Assembly (NCBI GenBank): GCA_013396655.1
Contig: WBMV01007382.1
Location: 22,532-86,531, forward strand
DNA: 64,000 nt
Source of the DNA: Campylorhamphus procurvoides
Taxonomy: Eukaryota; Chordata; Aves; Passeriformes; Dendrocolaptidae
Reading direction: 5' to 3'
Part shown: piece by piece, positions 22,793 through 35,600 of the stretch
Position numbering within the stretch: position 1 is the first letter of the stretch
Layout of the letters: each line of letters opens with the position of its first letter
Program-made: the position numbers and the translations under genes
Notes under the pieces: generated by a model
The model's database searches: none
Seen by the model: only the letters and a program-made list of their open reading frames with translations
Told to the model about the DNA's origin: nothing

Positions 22793-24766
22793 ATTACAAA
22801 CTCCATCAACTCCATCGTGGCCTCCTGTTGGAGGGCTCCCTCCTGCTGGCTGGGCTCAGGAGGGCTGGCCCAGGTGATAGCCAGGTTGCTGGAGGTCATG
22901 CTGCTGGTGGCTGCATCATGGCCCATGTGCTGGAGAAGGGTCAGCAGCCTCTTGAGAAGGGGGAGATTGGCCACAGGCAACTTCTCAGCCACCCGGAGGA
23001 ATTCAGGGTCAATAAAGCAGAAATTGCCCACAGTTCCCTCGAAACAGGCACAAGGCAGGGGAGAAGCAGCAGCTGAGTTGCTCCACTGATTTTTCAGGTG
23101 CTACAATACTCCTAAATTGTAAGGCTTCTGTTTGTTGCAACCTGGATTATCAGTCTCTGAAAAGGATGAACATCTCAATGAAGACATGATCTCACAGCTG
23201 CCTCTTTTGTGATTCCTGAAGGGCCCCAACCTGGCAGCTAGAGCTTTATTTGCAAAGATAGTTTGTCTAATATGCATATATATGCATAACCACATACTGC
23301 AGCTCCTCTTAATCCTGATTAAAATGAGCCCATGACTCAGCCCCATTCCCAGGTACTGTGACATATGGCAGTAAGCATCACGCCTGACCCAAGCTCAGCA
23401 GGACAGGACACAGCTGCAGTCAGCTCAGACGTGCAGGCTGTCAGGTGCTGCTGGGATAGAAAGGATCTTGCATAGAGTGAGGGCGCCTTGTTTTGGAAAC
23501 TCAGTTCCTTCCCTTTGATATAAAGACCTGAAGTCTGCTGGCTGCTGAGCACCTCGCCCTCCATTGTTCCATTTCCCAGCCTGCGGCGAAACTTGGAGAT
23601 GAAAGACCTTGACAACCATTTACTCAGAAGTTTTCTTGCTTCACTAATGCTTATGTTACTCTTGAGGGACAGAGATGCTGCTGCAGAAGCCTGTAGGATG
23701 CTAAACACCAGGAGTTTGTCAATGTGAAGTTGCACTTTTTATTTCACCTGGAACAATTCTGTCTAAATAAACTGATGTTCTCACTGTCAGTCTTTCCACC
23801 TGCAGCTCCTACCCAAAGGGACTTAGAGGGGTGTGGCAGCAACAAAAGACAGTCCTTCCCCTTTCCCTCCCTCCCCTACCCTCTCTGATGGGCATTTTTG
23901 TTTGTCCTAAGACTGGAACAGGGAGGGTTTGGGACCTGCCTCGTACAGGTAAGAAAAGGGTAAATAAATATGTCACTGCTTCAGTAATGGAAGAGCCTGT
24001 CACCACTGTTAGAGAGCAAAACTGCTACCTTGAGTGAGGGGCAGCCACTATGAGCTCCATCACTTATCTGACATCTCAGGAAGGGGATTTAGAACAGTGC
24101 TCCTTTTGTTCTGTTTGAACTTAAAAAGACAAGAAATCCAATTTATTTTCTTTGGCCTGAGGGAATATCTGGGTTCCTTCTTGTTTCCATTTTGCACTGA
24201 GGAGATATGGGAAGAGTGTTTGGGTAAATGCCAAAACCACATTTAGTTGGTTTGGGGGTTTTTTGTTTGTTTGTTTGTTTCATTTGCAGCATTTGCACTT
24301 TAATAGACAAATACTAACCTATACCAAAACTAGGGAACATTTCAAATGTATATTCCTGCTTCAGTTTCACAGCTATGAAGCACTGATTATATTAGTCACC
24401 AGGGAACTGACTGATAATGTTTGAAAATTCAGGCTGGATCAGGTAATATTATTGATATACTGTATTTTACTGCTATGAATGTTCTTGGAAGGGATAGTCC
24501 CATTCTGCACAACAACCAAAAATTTTGTAAAAGATGTCCATAGAAATAAAGAGATGATTACTGATAAAGCTTGTGTTGTCCAAATTACTAAGGAAAAACC
24601 CATTGGGAAAAGAGATCAACACAGAAGTAGCACACATTTTTAAATGTTATTGTGTTTTGTCTCTATAGTTAAAAGTTAACCAGTTACCAGCTATTAAAAA
24701 AAACAAAAAACACACAAAAACAAACAAACAAAAATAAAAAAATAACCAGGAGTATTACATGACAGA

Positions 24767-25056
24767 GAATCATAAAATCACAAAATCACGGGATGATTTG
24801 GGCTGGAAGGGACCTCAAGGATCACCTTGTTTCAGCCTCCCTGTCATGGGCAGGGGTGTCACCCCCTAGACCAGGTTGCACAAAGCTCCATCCAACCTGG
24901 CTTTGAACACTTCAGGCATGGGGCATCCACAGCTTCTCTGGACAACTTGTGCCAGTACCTCATCACCCCTCACAATAAAGAATTTCTTCCTAATGCCTAA
25001 TCCAAACCTGTCCTCTTTCAGTTTAAAGTCATTACTCCTTGCTCTGACCTGACACA
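24767..25056 (-). repeat. CR1 LINE 3' end, antisense
   Basis: Repeated AATCAtAAAATCACaAAATCAC tail units lead into GGGCTGGAAGGGACCTCAAG. It continues through the 'CCTGTCATGGGCAGGGGTGTCACC' and 'ACAATAAAGAATTTCTTCCTAATG' regions to TTTAAAGTCATTACTCCTTG. It is relatively intact compared with the other copies. Confidence 0.93.
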
Positions 25057-28000
25057 GATGCAGATCTTGCACATCATTTTAGTTAACATCAGGCCTTTGT
25101 TCTGCTTAGCACAAACAAATGTATAATGAAAATTGGTGTGAACACCTGCATCTCCAGGCTGATTGTGAGGTTTGGGCATTCCTTCAGTGCTGAGCCTCAT
25201 GAAAAATACCATGAGCACTGCAAGGTGACACAGCCTCCTGGGAGGTGCTGCTGATCCTGAACATCTATTGCTCTTCCAATGCAGATAATTGTGCTGGTCT
25301 CTTGGCTGCTGAGCCAGTACCAGGTGCTAGAAACACTCAAGGCCATATAATGAATATGGGGGGAGGCCATCGCTTCACTGCTCTCCTCTGCTTTCCTGGG
25401 CCAAAATGCAACTACACAATTATTCATTTTTTCCTGGAATAATATGTGCCAATTAAACATGCAGGTTTTTTTAATTATTATTTTTTTTTAATGTGGGGAT
25501 GTTCAGCAGACACTAATAAAAAATTATAGTTTTTCTTTGAATGTGAATCTTGGATGTTAATTAAAAACAAGGCAGGACATTTGCAAGCAGAAGTGAAATC
25601 TCCTATTAAACAACTTACATATACACATTAAAAAAGGAATTCCAAAAAACTACAGCTCCAGTTCAGTGTGAGTAAAAGCTTTACTAGTTTTTCCATGACA
25701 GTGGATGGGTTAATAAAGAGGCATTACCTTTATTTGTAATTTCTGCACTATCTGGGTCCTTAGTCAATCACAGCCTCAGACAAAATTAATTTTAATCTGA
25801 AGAGTTAATTATAATTTTGTTGTTGTTAAATAAGATAACACACTTTTTTCATGTAGGGTTATTATTTCTGGAGTAGTTTTTCCTTCATAAACTTTATATT
25901 TCTAACTACTATAGTTTCCAAGAACAAACCATACTCTTCAAACATCTGTTTCAGGAGGACAATCCTACTATTCAAGCATCACAACCACTGCTTGTTAGGG
26001 AATTCTTGTTGTCTAATGGGGGAAGAGTTATGAATGTGCTAATCAGGGTATGTATACCGATTTTCCAGTTTGTGTCAAAAGGGACACTTTCACTTTTAGT
26101 CTAGTTCGGTAATTTATAGATGTCAGAGATTGAAAACTGTGCTTAACTCTTTATTCAATTAAAAAAGTCCCCTTAATGAAATCTGTAGGTTTGCATGAAT
26201 AAATGTCACATCAAACACAGCGTTTGTTGGATAGAATTCGATGAACTGACCAAACTTGCCACACCTCCTTAAGCCTCACAGGCTTGTCCTGCATCCCTCA
26301 GTATGGTGCTGGCTGAACTTGCTGATCAGACAGAAAACCACAGACCCCAGATTGCTCAGGTGCAGGTGGGGTGTGAAAGATCCCAGTGGCCAGGTCTGCT
26401 GTGGCAGCAGCTCTCCCATGGCTCTGCCAGCAAAGAGCAGCCTCCCCTCACACACACAGAGACTCAAGTAACTCTCCAGTGATACTATTTCCATTCTCCA
26501 TTTCCTGCTTCCCCCAGCGACCTTGGAAAGCAGCTGCCAATCCAAGGGGACAGACTGATGGGAATCTGACTCTCACAATCCCTGCTTGTACTATCAGCAA
26601 GGGAACCATATGAGACACTTCTAATCATTTCAGAAACCAGAGGTGCAAAATTCAGAACTGATTTTATTCCACTATTAAGTATGACTTTAGGAACAGCACA
26701 AAGCTATTGAAAAGGGCTTCAACAGTGAAAGGCTGTTTTTTAAATTGTTTTCCTACTGACTGGGTACCTTTGTCTGCCCGTGATCTGTCACCCTGCAAAC
26801 ACTGCTCTTCCCAATGTGTATGCTCCATAAGGGGAATGTTCATGAACTTTTCAATCCTGACTTAATAGCAAGTTTTACATTGAAGGTGTCCTTTATTTAA
26901 TGTGCAACACTAAATGCAGTCAAGGGGACAGTGCAGAACAAAGCAGAAGGAAAATCCACAGCAACCAGCCTTACAAGTAATGTTGTCTAATCAAAGTTTA
27001 CAGTGAATCTATGTCAGCTCAAGGCTCACACTGCACTTCAAACTGCTACAGTCATAGTTTTCACCTGTCTTTCTTGAAAAGATGGCTCCATGATAGGATA
27101 AACTTAAATTATTCTGTTCAAACTGTTTGTGAAAGCAGCTTATAGAGCTTGAAAGTCTTACAGAATCATCACGGAAGTTTTCATTCCACAGCACAAAATA
27201 TATTTCTCTTCTATTTGCCTGGCCGATGAATCATGGGAAAACAGATGGTGTTCATTTGTCAAATTAAACTAGATCCCCCCCAAAACGCAACAAAACACTC
27301 CTGAATGATTTTATCACTGTCATTAACAGATCTCTCCAGGAACTGACTATTATCCAGTCAGTGACTCTGTGTTCTCTTGCCACAGATACTCTTTCCTTCT
27401 GTCTGTTCATTGTCCCTTAAATGCTACCTCAGTCTCACTGCCTTAACTCTTTGTCTCCCTCCTTGTATTAGTTTCTGACTGCAAACAGCCAACTCCCAGC
27501 CTTCCTCCATCCCCTCCAGAGGTTCCCTGGATGGTCCTGCACTATGCTCCTTGCTCCCAAAAGTGCATTTTTCTGCCTTTCCTGATTTTCCCCACTCCAG
27601 TAGCCTTCCCTTGTAAGGACCAGCACCTCCTCTCCTGTCCAGCTCCTCACTCCTCATCCAATTTTGGCTGCTCTGCCATTGCATCTGAGATCCCCCCACA
27701 CTCCGCCTCCATCCCTCATGATCAGTCTCTTGACTGGCTCCCCTTCAGGATAATCCCCATGTTTTCCTTATCTTCATGAGATATTATCAGTATAACTAGA
27801 GACCTAGAAAGGGCTGGAAAGACAAGAGACTTAGAATGTCCAACTCTGGGACAATAAATGTATATCATATTTTGAGATTAGATGCATATTCTAGTACTTC
27901 AGTGCTCACAATAGTGCATTTTGTTAAAGGCAGTGACTTTTTAACATGCTGTAGGCTTTGTTCTTTGCTGTCAAAAATAAAATAAAATAATAAAATAAAA

Positions 28001-29514
28001 TAAAAATGTGTAATAAAAAAGGAAAGAAAAAAAGAAGGAAAAAGGAAAAAGTAGACGAGGAAAAAGAAAATAAAAACCCCTAGCAGCTCATTAGCCCTCC
28101 CTCCTAGGTTCACAGCTGCCTGAGTTAATAATTCTCTGTTCCTTCTGTGATCATCAAAATGAAAACTGAGGGGAAAACAAACTAACCGGCAAAGTTTAGA
28201 TTTTAATTTAGATTTTTAATGCTGTCTTCTTGGGAATAAGAACATGTTTAAAGCAAAAGCAAAACCCCTTTAAAAGCTTGCAGATAGTTATTATGCCTGA
28301 GAAGTACTGAAGAAAAATGACTTATCTACATCTGGACAGGCACTTCCCCTTATTCCATATGATTAACGGTAAGCACATGATTAAACTCTTTGCTGAATTT
28401 TAGACAGTAAATCCAGTGCTGCAAAAATATGAGCACTCTTCCACTAATATGAGGATGTTTGTGAAGCTTTCCAATAAAACTTCCTACTACTAGCATTCTT
28501 CTAAATGTCAGGCAATAGGATGTTGTTCAGGGTTGGTGCTTTCCTAAGCTGAACTGCATCTTTACTAATTTAAGTAGTTCATTTTTGTGAATGCACTACT
28601 TCAAAAAAAAATCAATAAAAATACTAACTCAGCAATCACATGAGGTATATCTGAAGATCTTGTAATACTTTCCTTTTAATGATCCACCTCTTTAACATGG
28701 ACAGGACATCTGTGGTTAAGTTTCACCACATGTGCAGGTAGTTGGGTGAGGAGGAAGGGAAGGGAGGCAATTCTCTACCCACTGGACACCACTCAAGTCC
28801 CTTGGGGTAACTGCTGTATCCTGCCCCACCTTCCTTCCATTTACCCTGTGGCTGCAAGAGGTTTACATGTTCATTTAAAAGCAAAAAAAACCCAATATTA
28901 AAAAAAGAAAAAACCATCAAATCACAGAACTGGTCAGTACATAACAGCATTTTCTGTACATGTGATTAATCTGACAAGGCAGGCACTTGCTGCCTGAGTG
29001 ATCAGTGAGAGGAGGAGGAGGAAGAAGAAAACATTTCCATGCTGTAGTTCTTTCTGAACACAAAACTGATATAAGTCAGCTCAACAGCACTCTCAAGGTG
29101 CCACTTCTCCTTGTTGACCACAAAAAACGACATCAGAGGCGTGACCAAAGGTGGTTATCACAATTTAGATGTGGTAAAATAAATGGATTGTGTACTTTGC
29201 TTTTTTCATTGTGATCAGTGGGGCACAGATATTTTCCTCTGAAACTTCCCTCTGCTTCACTACTTTGCTATAAATTTGTATGAACAATAGTGTTGACACA
29301 GACCTAGCTACCCGTGTCATACATTAAAAGCAAGATAACCAAGAGAAACCTAACAAAAGAACAGGCATTTCAAACTGAACTTGCTTATGAGAGAAATTTG
29401 CAAAAAGCTGAAAAATCACAAAAAAAAAGACCCAAAAAACCCAAACAAATCAACAAACCAAGCTGAAGACTTGCAGCCATGCAAGAGAGTAGATTTAAAA
29501 GATATTTAAAAGAC

Positions 29515-29627
29515 ATGTAGATGTGGCACTTGGGGACATGGTTTAGTGGTGGGCTTGGTAGTGATGGGTTAATAATTGGACTCGATGGTCTTAGAGGTCT
29601 TTTCCAGCCTTAGTGATTCAATGATGC
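29515..29627 (+). repeat. CR1 LINE 3' end, sense
   Basis: It reads GATGTGGCACTTGGGGACAT, then GGACTCGATGGTCTTAGAGG and TCTTTTCCAGCCTTAGTGATTC, the last 110 bp of a CR1 copy. Confidence 0.87.
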
Positions 29628-30473
29628 TCAGTGTTCACATGGTAACTCTGCAATCTGGATCCCATGGGTCCAGAAAACCCCACCATGTCCTGGAGAGCAG
29701 CACAGCTTAGAGAGAAATTTCCTTGGATGGGGTCTTTGGGGGAGGTGTGATATTATACAGTGAACACACATAGAGAAATACAACTTTTGGCTCCAAACAG
29801 AAAGCACATTTTTTTCAAATGAATGTATAAAAATGTATTTATAATAAATAAAACCAAGCAAACGGGCCACTACATCACATACCATACCAATCAGCTCCCA
29901 CTTTAACCAAGAGAATGAGGAAGAACAAGGTACATGTAACAAATCCTTGTCACATTATTTAATGACCTAACAAGAGACATTCAGTGAGGAGTAGGAAAAT
30001 GAATAACTCTACAGTGTCATGATAGTAATGTACAAATAAGCATAAAAAAGCTCACTAAAATATACTCAAGTTTTGTACTTCCATTTGTGGCACTTACTAA
30101 ACATCAAGAGATCACTCAAGTACATAAAAAGTTAAAAATATCCATGTCATTTACACCAAAGGCATTATAAGTATAAACTGTTAAGTATATAAACATAACC
30201 TTTACATCTGACTATTTACCTTTCACTATGTAATAAGTTTTATAAGCCGTAATACACTATATCCCCTCTTAAATTTTAAAATAGTTCTAGCAAAATATGG
30301 CTTTTAAAATTTCAAATATTATGAGCCACTCTGTTGTAAATAAGTCTTTTTGAAATGCAAGTGCAGCAAAAAAAAATCCTCAGCACAAGATCAGTCACGT
30401 TTTTGACAATGCAGAGCATGATACCTTACTTGTGTATATGTTTCAATCCTTTAACATAACATTAACACTAGAA

Positions 30474-30479
30474 TTTATT
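30474..30479 (-). terminator. RFESD: Candidate polyadenylation signal of RFESD
   Basis: AATAAA on the minus strand lies about 96 bp beyond the RFESD stop codon. It is the first canonical hexamer downstream, so it is a reasonable 3' end signal. Confidence 0.5.
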
Positions 30480-30574
30480 CTGGAGATAATCTTCATGGCA
30501 CAGTATTTTCTTATTTTATGACAATGGTTCTTCATTGGGGTGCATTCCTCAGGATTGTGCTTTCTGGCCACAAC

Positions 30575-31375
<801 letters not shown>

Positions 31376-32023
31376 CTTAAAACATACAAACATACACACA
31401 AATAAATGAAAAAGCTTCTTATAAAGCAGTTCATGTTTGGATTTCTCCAGGTTCGGGAGATGTCCCAGGGAAAACCCTGGGGCATGAGGTGAAAGGAGGA
31501 GAAGTTGCAGTGAAACACTATCAACATGCAGACAAAGAAAAGCACATGAGTTTGGTGATAATGTCCCGTCCGCGTGTTCACTAACAGAACGAGGACAAGG
31601 AGAACCAGCTGTTGCAAACCTGATACCTAAGGCTGAGACAAGATAAATTCTCAATCACTATTCGTTTACTCTGCACCTTAACCACCTTCTACCCTCAAAA
31701 CCCATATGCAAACAAATATAAAGATGGTAAATGCAAAATACTATATAATTTATTTATGCAATGGGTGGAATTTACATGTTAATCCAATACTCTTTAAATA
31801 ATACTATGGCTAGAAAGATAAAGTAAGTTCAGAAAAAAAGGATTCTGCAAAAGGGAAAAAAATATTATTGAGAAGCTATATTCAACCTGACCTTCTCAAC
31901 AAATGTGCCTGTCTCTCCCTTCCTCTTCTCACATATTTCAATCATCTAACAGAACCCCCTCCCCTAAAAGATTATATATGAAGTTTTATGACGAAAACCT
32001 GCCTGCCCATTAAGTTTACTTAC

Positions 32024-32136
32024 AATTAGCTACTGTGTTCCAGTTCCTTTCAAATTCCCACCACAACCGTGCTACCCTCACTTCCTCAGAAAAATCAGGC
32101 TGAAACAAGTCTTTATAAACACGGAGCCCAAAGGAG
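32024..32136 (-). other. Possible non-coding exon upstream of RFESD
   Basis: A GTAAGT donor at 32018-32023 ends a segment that runs up to the small N gap. The segment has an in-frame stop and no ATG, so it could only be 5' untranslated. A TTTATAAAG motif lies near its start. The evidence is limited to the splice donor. Confidence 0.3.
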
Positions 32137-32152
32137 NNNNNNNNNNNNNNNN
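32137..32152. other. Assembly gap (16 N)
   Basis: Sixteen undetermined bases in the region upstream of RFESD, next to G-rich sequence. Confidence 1.
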
Positions 32153-32543
32153 AACTGTGGGTGGGGGGAACTCTGGCTACAGGGGGATGCAGAGCCACTG
32201 AAAGCCACACTGTACCTTTGGTCCACGCCAGATGGCAATGGAGATGAGAATGCAGATGAAGTAATGGATGCTGAGGATTATGAGGTCCAGCATTTCCTCT
32301 CTTCACAGTGTCTATCTGCCCTGCCTTGTTCGCATGTGTCATGACATGCGTTGCAGCCCCTCTTTATGTGCAAACACGAGGCAGTGGGGCCAGCCCCTAT
32401 AGCACCCTATGTCAGGATGTATGGAGGCTCAGCGCGTCAGAACCCAGCTCTGCCAGGGCTGATAAGAAGCAGGGACATGCTGGGACTGGCCTGATAACAG
32501 AAGAGGAGAGCTCCGAGTTCCTCCTGCTGCTGCCCACCCTCAC

Positions 32544-32600
32544 CATGAGCCCATGAGATCTCCGCCTTCTCCCAACCCTGTTCAGAGTCACAGGTTACAT
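32544..32600 (-). CDS. RFESD: Candidate RFESD first exon ending in ATG | GTGAGG
   Basis: On the minus strand, CTCATGGGCTCATG is followed at 32543 by GTGAGGG, a good donor. Joining that ATG to the exon at 31375 gives M-E-V-D-L-H, which lines up with the mammalian start M-N-L-D. The upstream limit of the exon is unknown and the end given here is arbitrary. This is inference from the donor and alignment only. Confidence 0.4.
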
Positions 32601-35600
32601 GAAGTGTGTCCTCAGGATCAGCAACCGCATGTTTCCATGTTTCACAGCACTGGGGAGGTTGGTTTAAAGGATGGTGTGGCATTTCCCAGGACAGCTGTTA
32701 ACTGATCTGCATATAATCAGCTATAAAGACCGATCGATTCTCTGCTTTCCAGTTCAAGGAACTTCCACCCAGTCTTACCCAGAAAGTGAAACGTCACTGT
32801 CAGGCTCACAGGACAACCCCATAAGGCACTAACACTTCTTTCTTCAGGAGATAAGCACAGCATGTGGCAAACTAACCACAGGAACCAGAGTACGAAATCC
32901 CCAATTTTTACTATCACTTTTTGGCTCAGTGTGCCAAAACTATAAACTTTCCAAATTGGCCAAAATACTAAAATGCAAAATGTAGTTATCAACACACTTA
33001 CAAAGACACCTCTAAACAACTGTGTATATAAATACATACACCTATAGGAATACACACTTATACATATTTCTATAAACACACATACCTATGTACATATGTC
33101 CGAACCAGTATTAAAATAACACCTGGCACCTAATCTCTATCTCATTTAGTGCTGATATTTTCACAGTCAGCCTGGATTTTGCACATATAAATTATCCAGG
33201 CATCTGATTCTGAAACCTGAGTCAGCATATTGTGGGGCCCTGCATGGCCCAAATTGCATAAGCAATCAAGAGCCAACAGCTTTGCTTCACAGCTGATATT
33301 CATGTGCTTATCTACAACCAACTGCAGATTAAGGACTACCTTGGGACAGGGGTCCTACAAGAGAAAGCCACTAAGGCAACTTGTTATTATGCTATTGAGT
33401 TTGTTAGATGCAAAGTGGCAAAAGACTTTCTTCCCTTAGATAAAGGGTGTAGTTAAGGACTCTTCATCATGAGATACCTGTAACCAGTCCCTTTTGCTGC
33501 ACACCTGCTTGTGGGCACTTTCTCATCCATGAAGTGGATGTGAACCTGCAAAGTATGAACAGAACACGCAATATTTCAACCTAGAGAATCCAGAGGCAGC
33601 AAAAGCCAAAAAGGAATCAGCAGATTCTTGCTTAGAGGAGTCCTCTGAGTTTGGGACAGTGCACAACGTAAGGGAAGGTGACAGACTTACAAAGCAGTTT
33701 TCACCTTCTCTTTCATCTCAGGCCCTGGCTTGGTGCCACCTGGACAACACTGCCTGTATAGCTGGTGCCAGATGAACAAAGACCTGCTTTCTCCTCCCAG
33801 CACAGCCATGGGCTTTAAGTTTAAAGCACAGATAAGGAGTCAGCTGAGCTGACGACCATCACCTGCTGTCCAAAACCACATTAAAATACCAGTTTGCCTG
33901 CCTGTCCTCTCACAGCTCAATGGGAAGCACATTGTCCTTTGCACTATAAGGTGAAATAATAATGAGCTTGGCTTTGCTCCTGTTTTCTGTTTGTTTGTTT
34001 GCTCGTTTTTCCAAGGTTGTTAACCATGCTGAGCCATCCATTTAAGTAAGACATGGAGTACTGTGGGTGACATCACCCCCTCACATGTCCTATGACAGAA
34101 TCCTGAGCTACCAACCAGCTACTGGAGCAGCACCTGGCCATGGAAGGCAGCACATTTCAGTCAGAAAGTGAAAAGATTACTTCCACACATATACACAATA
34201 AATTAAATCTTCTAATAGATTTTTTTCCTGACATTTTCTTAAGATTTTGGCTGCTTTGATATTTTCTGAGTCACTCCAGACAGCATGCAGCAAAGTGCCA
34301 CCTGGTGGGAACAAGGGGTTTGGGAGCAACAGAAGGGTTTGCCATTTGTGAATTGTAGCAACTTATTGCTGTACCCTGATCTAGCTCATTTTCCTCTATT
34401 CTGGGGAAAGGGAAAAATGCCAGTGCTGCGTGGGGCATAGGCCAGACATGCCTTGGTGGCATGGTTGGCTGTGGGCACTATCCTGCTGCTGGTGCCTGTC
34501 ACCTTTTACCTCAGTGTTGGCTGAGTTTGGGGGGATTTTTTTATCTTTTTTTCTTTTCTCTTTTTTTTTTCTCCCTTCTCTACTTATTTTTTCCTATATT
34601 TTCATGACAAACATACTTACAGAAGGAGGTAAGATCAGCAGGATGGCAGTAGCAACACAAACTGTCTGGACATCATTCCTATTCAGAGCCTGACTTATTT
34701 GTCATCCTTACAAAGCCTTACTGGTATTTTGTCATACTTTGTGAATTTAGTGATATTTGATTCAGAAATAAAATTGGCCAGTTGAAGAAATTACTCTATT
34801 TTTTGTTGTTGTTGTTGCTGTTGTTTAAATCCAGTAGAACAGTGTGGATGTGACCATTGCATTTCAAGCAGGCTTGTGCAGTTCTTGAATTAGTTAAAAA
34901 ACGAGCTGTACAGACTGAGCAGGGGACTGTAACAGGCACACTGCAATGGGATATATGTGTGTAAAATGCTTTTCTTGTGGCAAAAGTCTTCTAAAACATT
35001 GTTATTATTATTTCTGCATAGCATGTTTTAAGAAAGAGCAGCGAAGGAGTACTGCTCTGAGACCGTATCCTCCTTATTTAGCTTTGGTTTTAATCACAAG
35101 ATTTTCACTGCACTCTCTGAACCAGCTGATTTTTTTGTCATTTTGACACTACAAGCAAAGCTAAACCTATGTTTTTCTGTGATATGAGAGCTCTGTTTTC
35201 TGTGGGAATGGGCATGAGCAACCTGCAATGTTTATGGCTGGTACCATATGTGTATCAATACCCTCAGTATGTTGATGACAGCTCATGCATATGAAAATGG
35301 TTGACAAATCAAAGAGGTAACATTGAGAGCTCAGTAGCTGCACCTGGACCTGTGCTAGGTGCTGTTATCAGACATGGAATTGACCTTGCTATACCTGACG
35401 GAGCAGGAGGTATTCCTGCATTCATGCAGCAAGTTGCTGTGCCAGATCCTGGACCAAGTGACACCCAAGGGGTTCAAAATGCTGAAAACAAACCATAGAG
35501 GTTTTGCATTCTGCAGTGGTGTGGGTGCATTTCGGCTTTCATGGATGCTGCTTAGGCAGGGAGTGAGGACACTTAGCTCAGCACAAAGGTCCTACTTGAG

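Larger units (their letters stand above)
21611..23019 (-). pseudogene. TAGAP/ARHGAP20-like RhoGAP gene remnant, interrupted by a solo LTR
   Basis: Two minus-strand blocks belong to one RhoGAP domain. Block A (about 23019-22798) contains VAEKLPVANLPLLKRLLTLL, then SSMTSSNLAI. Block B (from 22105 downward) contains VKVLVEFLVENC then GILGEEM. Block A ends in phase 0 at a GTAAT donor and block B starts in phase 0 after GTGTGCAG, the expected intron position in TAGAP-type genes. The N-terminal half, including the arginine-finger region, was not found. The conserved Gly-Pro-Asn that normally follows the NLAI motif is replaced by TWASPP. RhoGAP proteins speed GTP hydrolysis by Rho GTPases, but this copy probably cannot. 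Downstream, an open frame continues to 21611, with a possible further intron at about 21847-21890. It could instead be a diverged live gene. Confidence 0.7.
23100..30573. other. Intergenic region between RhoGAP remnant and RFESD
   Basis: Two CR1 pieces (24767-25056 and 29515-29627) are listed separately. A minus-strand open frame at 23425-23735 contains SNISISEARKLLSKWLSRSF, which looks protein-like, but I do not recognise it and see no clear splice partners. The remainder is AT-rich with A-runs and no supported gene. Confidence 0.6.
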
